Source: Phallusia mammillata (taxonomy: Eukaryota > Chordata > Ascidiacea > Phlebobranchia > Ascidiidae). From it: a stretch of DNA of 64,000 nt. A program made the position numbers and the translations under genes. The DNA is taken from positions 27,695-91,694 of the forward strand of contig QLIY01000626.1 in the NCBI GenBank assembly GCA_003260075.1, written 5' to 3'. Positions 12,276-43,800 of this stretch are shown piece by piece. Each line of letters starts with the position of its first letter. The stretch's first letter is position 1. The notes beneath the pieces were generated by a model. It saw nothing but the letters and a program-made list of their open reading frames with translations, ran no database searches and had not been told where the DNA came from.

Positions 12276-12395
12276 TCATTGCTCTGAAGAAGCCCTACCG
12301 TTCTGGTGGGCGAAACGGTAGCAGAAATGCGAGTTCTTGAAACAACAACTAGTATTTTGTTTAGCATTACACCAGTTGAACGACAAATTTGCATT
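12276..12395 (+). repeat. Related stem-loop repeat and shared 45-bp block
   Basis: CTGAAGA, then a GCCC/GGGC stem, then GAAACGG, has the same layout as the 11474 core. It is followed by a 45-bp block (AACTAGTATTTTGTTTAGC onward) that also occurs at 10767-10806. No coding capacity. Confidence 0.5.
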
Positions 12396-15011
12396 CATTG
12401 TTATCCCCAACATTGTTGTCGGTTGTTTGAAGTGGAGCCATAAATTTTGCTGGTTGTTGACGCGCAGCAAAGTTTGAAGTTGAAACTTTGAACTGCAGCA
12501 GCAGCTTCAGGTTGTGCAGGTTATGCAGTAAACAAACACAAGTTCGGCGACGTCCCGGCCCGGCACGGACACGTTGCCCTCCAGCAGCCTCCCTGTCTTT
12601 CCCCACAGACTGTTACGCGATTACTCCGAATCTTAATTGGAGCTTATTATCACACTTTCGCGCACTACCATGCACGTGGTTTTGTGGGCGAATAGAAATG
12701 TCGATTTTTCCCGCGAAATTCCAGTGCTAAATATGCGTCATCGTGAAAGGCTATATAAGTGGAATGTATATTTCCCGCCAAAACACAGAACCTGTCATTT
12801 CAGCCCGAAGAGTTTCTTAACCAACAAGTTTTTTCGCGCCACAAATTCCGTATTTGTCGAATTGAATAATCCTATCGGAATTTGAGTGCATGAAAAAATG
12901 TGGCCAAGTTTCAAAGTTGCTTAAATTGAGGGTGTGTCTGTGGCGAGCACTCATATCCAATTGAGCAACTGATCAATTACAAGGCGAAGCACTGACCAAT
13001 CCCAATCACTTTACTTCGAATTTACAACCGGGAGGGGTGCATTACGTCACTACCTGTCCCCGCTAGAGGGAGGGGGAATTTCATGTAACCCACAATGTAA
13101 TGCTTAACTCCCACAATGCAACGGTTACTTCAGCGCGTTTTGACTGTCTGCTGTTACAAAGTACTTGCAATCGACACATCGAGTGTTTCGGCGCCAACAT
13201 TGTTGATAAAATTCGAAAACTTCTTGAAGCGGCGCGATCCTGACATTACTTTGCTTTATGACATCATAAATGGATTGATTGTCACGTGATATGGTGACAA
13301 TGGGGCTTGTCGCGTCGTAATCTATTAACTTTGTTGTGCCAGTAGCCGATTGTGTTTCGAATGTCGCATTATGACAAACAAACTATTGCGCGAGACCCTG
13401 ATATAAATGCACGGGACGTTTCCTCTTCAACTAGTTCGCATTTCGTTGTTTAAAGTTGAAGTTTTTCGCTTAAACTTGACAAAATATTTCAGCCTTGATT
13501 TATGATTCAAGATTTTTTTTTAGTTTGAAAACTGAACGTGAGTTATTTTGACATTATTACGGTTTTTACTTATTGTTGTAGTTTTGTCAGTTTGTTATTT
13601 GAAATAGATTAGTATTTCTGTTACCATAAGTTGGCGAAGACGTATCCACGTGATCCAATAATAATTACCGCAATTAACGCTCGGAGGAAATCGAACCTCA
13701 CATTAGCTTGGGCAGGGTTTAAGGGTCGGCAAATCAAAACGCGATTAAACTTGTTCAAATCGATTCAAATTGTTCTTAGTTGCAGTGCAAGAAAATACAT
13801 AGGGTGGAAAATTGAGATGAAGTGGAAAGTTTAGGTAAATCTGCGGTCTGTTCAGTCTTTTTCCTAATTTTTTGTTTCAATTTTATCCTCTTAAATGACT
13901 TTTGATCTCGGAAAGGATGTGTTCCACCATCTGCGGTAAAAGTAGAAATAATTTTGCTCTAACTCAATTGCTCGTTTGGCCGATCGCGATTCGTTTGTGA
14001 CGTCACAAACAAACGTTCTAGTACCGGAGGCAATGCCGTTTCGGTTGGAGACGCGCGCGGGAGGTGATTTATAGAAATCTGATTCGATAATGCGAAAACA
14101 TTTACTCGCTCTGGTTGCTGGCTTGGTGGGTTAGTGTCGTTGAGGGTGAAACGGGAAAGTTGAAAGTTTTTGACGAACAGATGATGCAGTGAAGGAAAGT
14201 TGGTTAATTGTCAGCCGATGATTGGATAATTATTTGTCGTAGCTGCAGAATTTAAATTAAAGAGATCGCCTGAAAATATTGTTGTTTTGCTCGCGAAGTG
14301 CCAAAGGTCAAACTAATACATTCATGACAACACAATGACGAAAGTGATCTGACAATTAAATAATTCGACTTTTATTGTCTCGCATTGTCATCGATTGTGG
14401 TGATTGGCACGCAACAATATTTTCTGCTTCTCTCGTTGAAAGTTCCCGTAACTTACTTTGGGCGGAAGTAATCCAACTCATTAACGTCGTGAGCCAATCA
14501 CAACTCGCCATGTACATCACGTGATATTTGTGGCATGTGATTTCCGGAACTCAGATTTCAGGCAAATTTTTCGTTGCTTTGTTCAAAGTAGGGAAAGCAG
14601 TCTAATTCAGCTGCAGGGGGTTTGACGGAAATTTTCAGATAAATATAGACAACTTGGTGCACGCTGTGCCTATAACAGGGTCCTGTACGTTATTTCAAGC
14701 TCGTTAGGGAAGTATTAGTTATCTGAAACATCCTTTGCAGAACTTGCTGGGATTTTTTGCGAAGTTTCTGGAATGTACATTACAAACAAATCGGAGATAA
14801 GCAGAGCAATAAACAATCGACGCGCGAGCTGCAGACTTCCAAATATTTGTGTAAACTAAGCTGATTATATTTGCCTTTTTTCTTTGCTTGAAACAATGAA
14901 AATCCATTTTCGCAAAACAATCTCCGCATTCGTCGGAATGAACTCTTTTGTAAAACTTGTCATTTTATTCAAAGATATTTCTATATTGTTGTGTCATAAC
15001 TGCTGTTAGTT

Positions 15012-15126
15012 ATGACGGAGTACCTACGTAACAAACCTAGGGTTGATACGTTCAATTCCCTGCATGCCGAAACTGAAGGAATATTATTTCCCAAAGAAGA
15101 GATCGACCACCACATGCTGAACAACG
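15012..15126 (+). CDS. Candidate alternative first coding exon of MYRF (1b)
   Basis: An ATG opens 38 codons (MTEYLRNKPRVDTF to EIDHHMLNNG), followed by a consensus GTAAGC donor in phase 1. It is thus the second upstream exon able to splice in frame to MYRF exon 2. No similarity to the other two N termini beyond its acidic, hydrophobic character. No other gene on this strand lies between it and MYRF. Confidence 0.45.
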
Positions 15127-18100
15127 GTAAGCGAACGGTTGTGGTTTCGAACCCGGGGTGTGACGGGGAAGGGCGGTATTTTTATTTCCTGTGGTTTTGA
15201 GCCGAAACTCTGTATTTTAAACTTTCAACGTTGAGAGCTTAGCGTATGTTAATATTTATCTCACTATTATTTGTGTAACCCTCCCTGTGTATACTTTCAA
15301 ACAGTTTTCTTTTATGTTTAAACAACGAACAATTTGATTGGGTCAATGTTGAGAGCGCAAAACCATGTGATGACGTCACACATTCCTAGGGGCGGTTTGC
15401 CGAGTGACGTCACTACGGTATTCGGAAAACCCAAATTCATTTTCATGCAGAAAATTTGTCTGCGCCTTTTTGCCTTTAAGTCGCCCTCAACTTTGTAAAT
15501 ATGCGAGACGCGTAGAAATTTGACTTCAAACTTGGGAAGTTATTATCATAAATTTATAACTGGTGCATTCCTAGTCTCGTCTGACTGTTTAATTAAAATT
15601 TATTGATTTGAATAAAATTGACTAAAAGTTTAAAAAACGACTTGCGCATTCCCACTGGCATGATAGCTTCAAGTTTTAATTCTGCGAAACATTTAAGTCT
15701 CTTGTCGAATTCTTTGTGTGATATCAGCACCCTGAGGGCAAGACAAGGAGGTTTGGATAAGATTTCATTCCTTGATCGCATCACAGGTCCAGAGTTCCTC
15801 GGTAAAAGTTTTAAAGTTCCCCAAAAACCCTGGAGGTAAACACAACCACCAGAGAGCGTCGTTGACACACCTTCCGGAAAAAAAAGATTGTGACCTAATA
15901 ATAATGTAACCCTTAGATGAACTTTAACCGAACAATGCCCATTGTTGCGCAATCGATGAACAATGCAACTTCATTAAATTCGAAACAAAATCGTTCGAGC
16001 GTGAAGCGTCTCGTGTTCTGGTCACGTGGTCTCGATTATTTTTGTGCAAACAAATTTCGAGATCACCCGGTTATCACGGGAATAACTCGTCTGTGACGTA
16101 TGGCTCATTGTACGTCATAGAAGCGCGACGCGTGGCAACAATCCAAGTTTATTAATTTATTGACAAAGAAATCGAACGAGTTCGCGCGAATTCATGCGAA
16201 AGAAACAAAAATAAACAAAATAAATTTTACCTTTCACCTCATTCGAGTTTCGCTTCGTCATTGTTGCATTGTTACATCACGATCCTACAGCTGGAAGTTC
16301 GAGCTTAACAGAAAATGACGTCAGTATACTGTTGTAGCCCGGGGGTGAAGGGTTTAAACATTTTTGCACCAGCAGACGCATTTGCCTGTATGTTTGCTTC
16401 GTGCGAAGTTTATTCCGACCGTTGCTAGGCAAGAACTGTTGCGCGCATTACAAAGGGCGGTTGTGACGTTGCAGGGTTGCTAAGCAACAGTGAGCCGGTG
16501 TTTCCCGGCCAAATTCGCGTTTGGAAGGAAGTAGTTGGGAGGTTGTTACATCACAAAGCAGTTTCCACGTGATTCCCAAGGCATTATGACGCGACAAGCA
16601 GTTTCCCGCACTTTTGCGGTTAGTTTGAGAAATAAAATTCGGTGATTCTATTGTGTTGTGCAAGCATGGAACAAATGTAAAGGTTCGACGGCCCCTGCAT
16701 GAAAAACCGCTATTAAACACATTAAATGTTAACAGCGGCGGTGCAGGCTATTACTGCAAACATTCGCGATAATTGCATTTTACGATTGCTATTGTAACGA
16801 GGTGACTTGCAAAGATGAAAAACTGCCGGAGCGTTTTCTCCACAAATCCTCAACTTTACGGTTCCGCGTTGCAGGATCGTTAAATTGACGACCTCTTTTC
16901 ATTGATCAATTAGTGCTGTAGTTAAAATGCATAGATATGCACAATTCGCCGAATAGGAATGCTTTGAATGCACCCCAGCAAATTTGATCAATTCCTACCG
17001 AAGAACAAACAGGTTTTACAGCCCAACGCCGGCTTTTGTGACGCAACAAAGTTTTTTTGCGAAAAAATAATTCGCTAAAGTTTGTCATGTTGGTGGCTGG
17101 CTGTAAATTATCCTCGCTGTTATTGGCCCAATCAAATATTTGTTCATCTGCATAAGGTTGGATCCTTGCAATGCGTTAAGTTGACGAGGCCAGCAGTGGC
17201 AGGGGATCCATGCAGGGCGCGCTGCCTGGGCTTGTTTGTTAATGCTTGGCTTGATTAAGTGCCTGACCAAAGTTCGCGAAAACTTTGAGTCGATCCGAAA
17301 CTTTGGCGATTTTTCAGCCGAATTTACTCGACTAAATGAATTGAAAATCAGTCGCCAGATTAAATAGCCAGGAAGCTAAGAGAAATATTCAACTAGTGCC
17401 GCATTTACTTTGCCGTTCTTGAATCGATTTGTTGGTATACCTAACAAATTAGATATAAGGTCACATTTGATTTCGATTTAAAGAGAGAATTTTCTGCGAG
17501 GAAACAAATACTTTTGTTACGTGATAAACGTTTTGTGACGTGATACATGCAACGTAACAATATTGACACAATGTAATCGTTCGTTTTGTCGCTAAAGCGC
17601 TTTATGTGCAAACAATGAATTATGATAATCGCATTGTTTGTTCGTCGCATTATTATCTGATAAGAGTTTCTCCCTGAAGGACTGACCAAAAAATTGCGAA
17701 ACTATGCTAATTATTTTATCCTAGTTGCTATTTTTAGACGCGGATTTGTTAAAATTGGAAAAGAAATTTCAAAATTGTCAAACATGAATTTAAAAACTAA
17801 CGAGAAGTTGCTAAAGTGACGTTGCCATGGTGACAAAATAAAACCTGTGACGCAGTTGATTACGTAGTGTCCATCCGGTTAGTTGTCATAGTAACATGTG
17901 AAGAAGTTTCATCGGACATTTGAATTTATTGCATTTAGAGGTTGTGTGTTGTATCCAGCCCCCCACGCTGATAACTGATGGTGTTTACTTAACGCTGCAG
18001 GCCGAACCCATGCAGTCAACTGTTTGTGGTGGCAAGTCGCAGCCGGTTGAGCTGTTCAGCTGCTTGTCGTGTTGTCCCGAAGCTCAATACATCGCAAGAA

Positions 18101-18510
18101 ATGTTAGTTTTTTTTAATTTTAAGCCATCATCGCATAGGCGCTATATAGTTATCTGGAATTGTTAAGAATGAATGACTTGATGTTTTAATAAATTTGAAT
18201 CAATAAGCATAAGGTTCATTGTAGTCTTATCCACCAAGCAAAGAACTTAGAGATTTTAGTTTAAAGTATATCAGTACAAATGTTTTAAGTGATGTAGGCA
18301 GTTTATGTCAGTGGAAGTTTCGAATTTTATTCTGACGCGATTCAACAATTGCCATGTTTAGTTTATAACGTCAGCGCAGTTCTGAAACAGAGCTCCTTAA
18401 ATTTCCGAACAACTCATCTGGGAATCGAAGCCGGAATTAGTTTGCAACATAAATAACCGTTGCACGTTTCGTTGAGTTTAGAACTAGGAAGGGTTGTTGG
18501 TTACTTTGTT
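15127..18510. other. Putative MYRF 5' intron
   Basis: About 3.4 kb with no further exon that I can support. A B-box-like GGTTTCGAACCC lies at about 15149. TGACGTCA-type palindromes occur near 15372 and 15403. The open frame at 17920-18117 lacks a donor in a useful phase and shows no domain. Confidence 0.45.
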
Positions 18511-27781
<9,271 letters not shown>

Positions 27782-27907
27782 ACGAGCGCCACCTAGCGAG
27801 AACACACTGTTTTGAGGTCAATTACGTCAACGCGAATTGTAATGTTCATTTGCACTTATGAAAAAGCCATCAGTGAAGCCATTGCAAAGCGCTGAACAAA
27901 CAGGTGC

Positions 27908-28125
27908 AATAAAAAAACAAAACAAAGCCATGAGCCAAACAAATATTGGGTTTTGTAGAAACAGCCAAGTTCCTGTTTGTGTAAATATTTAACGCCTTTT
28001 TACTGCAAGTTCTTTTTGTTTTCATGCGCATTTTTTTATCATTTTTTGTGCAAAATTTTCCCCTCTATTTATCGCCTACTTGCTGCCGCTAGAGGGCGCA
28101 GTGTGCCTGTATTTTTGTCAATAAA
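27908..28125 (+). terminator. MYRF 3' end with two candidate poly(A) signals
   Basis: AATAAA hexamers lie at 27908-27913 and 28120-28125, which are 127 and 339 bp past the MYRF stop. The sequence after 28125 to about 28600 shows nothing recognisable. Confidence 0.5.
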
Positions 28126-28714
28126 ATATACTGTACAGTATTTGGTAGTAAAGCTTCAAATTAAATTGGAAAAAAAAGCTTTGCATAGTTGGATGTAGGT
28201 TGTTGTGCAGTGACGTATACACAAGGATAACACCCTCCCTTACAATCTACTAAACAACCATTTGTCCACCGGCTTGCATATTAAGTAAAATACTTGTAGA
28301 ACGTTTTGGTGACGCTTCGCCTCCAGCACATTTGGCATCTTAAGAGCAATAAAGCTAAATAATTGACAGCGCAAAATAGTTTGGTAAAAAGCTAGACACA
28401 AAACTGATTGAGTAGCCTACCAAAGACGCGAAACAAAGATGCACGAAAAACATCAAACTTGCGTATGTTTAGGTCTAGATTTATGTAAAACACCACAACA
28501 ATAACTTTTCTGCAAAAAAAGAACAGAAAAATGAAACACAACAAACAAATACAAATGTCAGCGTCTAGTGAAAGCGGATGAGTCAAAAGTAAAACTACGA
28601 AATGCGCATGAGGTAACGTTGTTTACAGTGGTATAGGCATTGACTTTTATTTTCATACTGTTTACGTGTTATTGTGATTTACTCTCACGGTTTATTGAAT
28701 ATTTTGGAAAGAAC

Positions 28715-29446
28715 ATGGGTTTTTTCAAATCTCTCGTCAAGACCGGTAACACAGTGCAAAATTTCATCCGTAGCAGAATCAAAAAAGAGTTACAAGGCTA
28801 CATGGCATTGGAACGAGCCGAAAAAGTTATTGAGAAACAGAAAGAAATTCCAAAACGTGCACCTTTGAATGTTCCTAAGCATGAATTCACTAAAGGTACA
28901 AATTGAAGTGTCCTAATTTTACTGCTTGGAGATTATTTACATTAAATTTAATCCAACTACAAAAACCTGCTGACAGTAAGAGGTATTTTTTTGCAGAGCA
29001 AATAGTTTCAGCAAAAGACGTAGTCGAAAAACTGCGACAGAAAAATGCAACATTAACTGCAAATATGAATCAAATAAAAATAACCTCAATTGATCCAGGT
29101 ATTACAACTTTTTAGGATATATTAGAAACTTTGTATTTTATTGCTAAGATAGAACTGCAACTTGTGTTTTTTCTTTACTTTGTTTTTAGATGCAAACTTT
29201 GAGCAGAAAGTGGATGGTGCTGATTCAAAGAAACTTCCCAAACAACGATATTTTGAACCTCAAGTTTCTTCTGTACCTAAAGGGCTTGCGTCTTTATCTG
29301 TTATTATTAATGTTCTCCACAATCACACACTGGCTCCTGATGATTGGAACGCTTCTCTTCTTTCACAAAAATCAAACTTGCGTGAAAGTGACATTAAAAA
29401 TTTAGTAAAACATTTTTTTCTTTTATCAGTGGAAGATGAAAAATAG
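28715..29446 (+). CDS. NDUFAF4: NADH dehydrogenase complex I assembly factor 4
   Basis: Three exons (28715-28895, 28997-29098, 29190-29446) join in phase for 540 nt and 179 aa; the human protein is about 175 aa. The C-terminal third carries the family signature: PKGLASLSVIINVLHNH, then WNASLLSQKSNLRESDIKNL and VKHFFLLSVE, in the order of human NDUFAF4. The N terminus MGFFKSLV with a basic, amphipathic stretch matches the known lack of a cleaved presequence; a Gly at position 2 leaves myristoylation possible. NDUFAF4 works with NDUFAF3 in the matrix during early assembly of the Q module of complex I. VPS54 follows on the same strand after 330 bp. A possible poly(A) signal (ATTAAA) lies at about 29562. 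Confidence 0.87.
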
Positions 29447-29683
29447 CGTTTCAGACATCTGTAGGTTTGCAAATTCCATGCGCAACCTTTCACATGATGA
29501 GACTTTTTGTACTTGTATTTTCAGCAGTTACTTGTTTCATTGAGTTTTGAAATGTTGATGAATTAAAACTACACCTGTGTGTTCGTAATTGAAGATAGAA
29601 ATATGCTTGTTATTGAAAGTTTTTGGTTGCCACTAATAATGTTTTTGGTTAATGGTCATCATGAAATTTGTTTGTCCTAAATT

Positions 29684-29703
29684 TGTTCTACTTTTATTTC
29701 TAG
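29684..29703 (+). promoter_or_regulatory. Candidate trans-splice acceptor upstream of VPS54
   Basis: A pyrimidine-rich tract ending TTTTATTTCTAG lies 72 bp before the VPS54 ATG and about 120 bp after the likely NDUFAF4 poly(A) signal, with no matching donor nearby. This arrangement is typical of a spliced-leader acceptor or a 5'UTR intron. Confidence 0.4.
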
Positions 29704-29774
29704 ATACAACTTAAAAAGTAGGTGCAACTGTATTTGCTCAAAGGTTGTGGTCTATGCAAATGAAAATGAACTGA

Positions 29775-39985
<10,211 letters not shown>

Positions 39986-40876
39986 TTTCGATTTTCCAGG
40001 AAACGAGCACTGTGATGTCACAATCCGTGCCTTTATTTATGTTTACGTTCAAATGGTGCTTTGTTCAACGCGATTTAGCAATTACAACGCGTCCCATTGT
40101 TACCGTTCAAGTGCGCCACCTGGCGGCTGTAATGCTGTCTAAACCTTTTTAAAATTTTAAATGTTTATAGAAAAAACATTTGGTATCACATGGATTTTGT
40201 TACAAATGTGCACTTGCTTCACTTTAAAATCATTTCTTTACACATTGGCTGCTGTGCAATACGCCATAATAAAAAAGGTGTCGAAATCATCCTGATTTTT
40301 ATTCAAATTATGACAAGTATGACAGCAGACAGTACATCAGGTCTGCTGGTTCTGCCTGGTTGAAATCTTGTTATTTTTGGGTGAGATTTAAGTTAAAGCA
40401 TGAGGATTTTCTACAACAACAAAGTTTCAGCATATGACATGAAGAGAAGGAATTACAGGCTTGAAATGTATGCAGCCTGACACTAATTGCTCTACCTTGT
40501 TGTATTTGCAAATGTTGATTAAAACAGCCCGCAGCGTTTGCGTCTGGATGTTTTCCCGCTTTACCACTAAACGGCCCAGACGCATATTTGACGGGGTTCT
40601 GACCTTCCTTTAAGCTCTTTTTTTCGTCTTGTTGACAGACATAACAGAGATTATCCAACGAACAAATCGGCGAACAATTCAACACGCTTTCCGTCTCATT
40701 GAAAGTCGTTCAGCCACGCGATTTGGTTTTGCGCGTGTTTTGGTCAGTATTTATCAGTAAAGCAAAGTTATTAGTTGTGGCGAAAAACATTGGTTTATGT
40801 AAACAATATTTATAAGTTTTGGTGTATTGTGAAACGCTGTTTATTGAGCATGTTGTTTTTTAGTTTGTTTTAAAGC
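39986..40876. other. VPS54 3' UTR and carbonic anhydrase upstream region
   Basis: A possible VPS54 poly(A) signal lies near 40267 (AATAAA in CCATAATAAAAAAGG). The rest, up to the carbonic anhydrase start, shows no exon; the minus-strand frame at 40371-40685 has no domain support. Confidence 0.45.
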
Positions 40877-43800
40877 ATGTTGAAAAGAATTTTGTTGCTG
40901 ATTTTTGTTTTTCTTACTGGTAAGTACGGTGATTTTGTTATTAGGGTTGTTTTTGTTCTTACCAGTAAGTTTATTTTTTCATTATGTTTGTTGCACATTT
41001 GTACAATAATAATAACATACATCTGCATTAAAAATGTCCTATGTTTTGCAGTGATTGAGGGTAGTGAATGGAAATACAAAGGGACTAATGGTTAGTGGCT
41101 GACATACTTAGTAGTAATTGATAACTTAATTAGTAATTTATCTGTCAGGTCCTCAAGACTGGGATGCGATAGCACCAGCATGTGGGAGCACGGCGCAATC
41201 ACCTATCGACATTGACACCGGAGAAGTTGTCCCTGATGAAGCATTACATTTCCTGGAATATACTGGTTACGATCAATCACTTGCTGGGGGAAAGATATTC
41301 AACAATGGCCACACTGGTAATGCTTATACTTTGTCAGTTTTTGTAATATCCTTAACCTTAACATCCCAACATTTTTTCAGTTCAATTAAACTTTCCCGGA
41401 GGCAAAGAGTTTAAGTTGAGCGGAATGGGTTTTAATGGAACTTACACCGCATTACAACTCCACTTCCATTGGAGGGCAGCAAACTCAACAATTGATGGTG
41501 GATCAGAACATTCTGTCAATGAAAAATATTATGATGCTGAGGTGAAGTATGATAAATTGTTGTTTTAACAACCCCAACAGTATTCCACTTCTGTGAGCCA
41601 ATAACATGTTTCGAACAGTTTTGTTTGTTTCTTTCTGCTGTTCTACATAACTTTTTTAATGTATCTCATATTTTATGCAATGTTTAATCCTTATTTGATT
41701 TTTGCCATTGTATTGTTTTGCTTTAAAAGTGTTTTGATGTGGACTCTTATTGCTAAAATACCGCAATGAGATTACAAACTAATATTTAGCAGTTTTTGTG
41801 ATTAACAAATTCTATCCAAGCCCAAGATTTTCATCTAAATTGATAGTGGCCCATTGTCACTATGGTTTAACAGATTATCATGTGTGCTATATAAAACTTT
41901 CACATTGTTTCTTTGCAAGGTTGTTGCTAAGTGCTGAAGATCATTCCGTGAAAGAAGTTAATTTTCAACCTAGCAACGATTTATGTGAAAGTAAACTCGC
42001 AATTCCAAAAATTTTCCATGACCTCTTTAATACATTGTCCTTAGTTTTGAAAAGGTTAAATTGAATGATGCTGTTTGTTTTTATTGGTTATTTAATGTGG
42101 TAGCACTGCTTAGGTTGTCAGATAAGCTGTAATTCATAGTTTGTCCTAAATAATGTTTGCTGTCAATAATCCGACGTGTGTATGATCAGAGAAACAAACA
42201 CGTACAACATCTTAATAGCACTTGAATAAATAAAGCAGTGTGTCTCATAAATCTCTACAGAGCAAAGCTTTGTTCTGCTCATTTTCATGTTTCAACCTTT
42301 ATTACTTCACCTGACTTTGAAGGTGGAAATTAATTTCTGAAACTTACTTAATGGAATTTTTTGTGAAAAACTAAAATTGTTTATTTCTTGTTGTCGACCA
42401 CAAAAGGCAGGCGGTTGCATTAAGTATGGTACACTACCTAAAGATAACACATCTATATGCACATCTTTTATGTGATTTTTTTACATTTTTTTAAACATTA
42501 GATGAATAACCTTGTCATAGCAGTATTGGTGTCAAATGTTTCATTTAATTTTCCCAGTGATTGATTACTTCTGGTAAAAGAGTATAATTTTCTTTTAATT
42601 TTTTTTTTGGTCTTCACCCAAACAAAAGTTTCTGTTTATGGAAACAATTGTGTTTTTTGTTAACATTGCAAATGTGAAATAGTAGCATGATGAAACCCAC
42701 CAATAATTAAACTTTTTGTTCAGATGCACATTGTACATATCAAAGACCCGTACACAAGTACTGATGAAATAAAGAACATGTCAAACGGTCTGGCTGTTAT
42801 CGGTGTTTTCCTGGAAGTGTCTGACAGTAAAGGAGACAATCCATTTTATGAAAACTTGTTGGATGCCGCTGCACAATGCAAAGCCAAAGGTGTGATACAC
42901 CTCGTTTAGCTCATCACAAACCAACAAACAATGCATTGGAATACAGTAGTTTGTTTAAGCAGCCCTGTACAGCAAGCAAGTTTTTTATCATTTGATATTT
43001 CTGCTGCAAGTTTATAATCTATTTGGCAGGAGACGAGTTCACTCTCGAAAAAGATGTTTTCCCAATTTCATTGCTGCCATCGTGTGGCAGTTACTACCGA
43101 TATTTTGGTTCACTTACGACGCCCCCATGTTACGAGGCTGTACAATGGACACTTTACAAAAATCCAGTTACTATTTCCAACAGACAGGTAAAAACATTCC
43201 ATTTATGATTTGACACAAGTTCAACTATGTGTGTGCAATTTAAATTTCAGCTCAAACTTCTTCAAAGTCTCAGAGTTAACCAGGCCTCAAGCACCACTAC
43301 TACAGGTTAAACCCTTGCTTTTATTAACAACAATTATTACAAAACAGACAAAAATTTGTTGCTACATTGATGTTTTTTTTATTTGTTTCTTTTGTATTTT
43401 TTTTTAAATTACTTTTACACACAAAGAAATTTTGCTTCCTTTTGTTACATAAACTTGCCATTTGTGGTTTTTCTGTGACAATGTTTTGGTGTTAAATTTT
43501 TTATTCTGAAAAACAAGCCAACTGTGTTTTATCAGTTATTCTGTTAACACAGGTAGTGAAGCACCTCTGGATGGGAGACAACATGGAAATGACGATGATG
43601 ATTTGAGCGACAACTTTCGTCCAACCCAACCACTCAATGGGAGAGTGGTAACAGCTTTCTATGACATTGGTAAGCAGGAAGTTGTCAAAACAAAAATTTG
43701 ACGAGCATTATTTATTTTGGAATCCCTTTTTAGAAAACAACATTATGTTTTTTTGTCTTGTGATTTGTCTGGAATTTGTTCTTTTTAAATTTACACACAT

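Larger units (their letters stand above)
9263..15011. other. Large putative MYRF intron / regulatory region
   Basis: Almost 6 kb without a supportable exon. It contains an inverted copy of the CGGTTC repeat (9375-9690), a 45-bp direct repeat (10765-10810 and 12345-12390), two ribozyme-like repeat pieces (11474, 12281), and TGACGTCACAAAC at about 14000. A 52-codon frame at 9830-9989 with a hydrophobic stretch (WNFFVLVCISVVFIN) is open but unsupported. The rest shows nothing recognisable. Confidence 0.45.

Noticed and set aside
17920-18117. Further alternative MYRF first exon
   Set aside because: The frame has no good donor in phase 1 and the region around 17986 gives no convincing exon.
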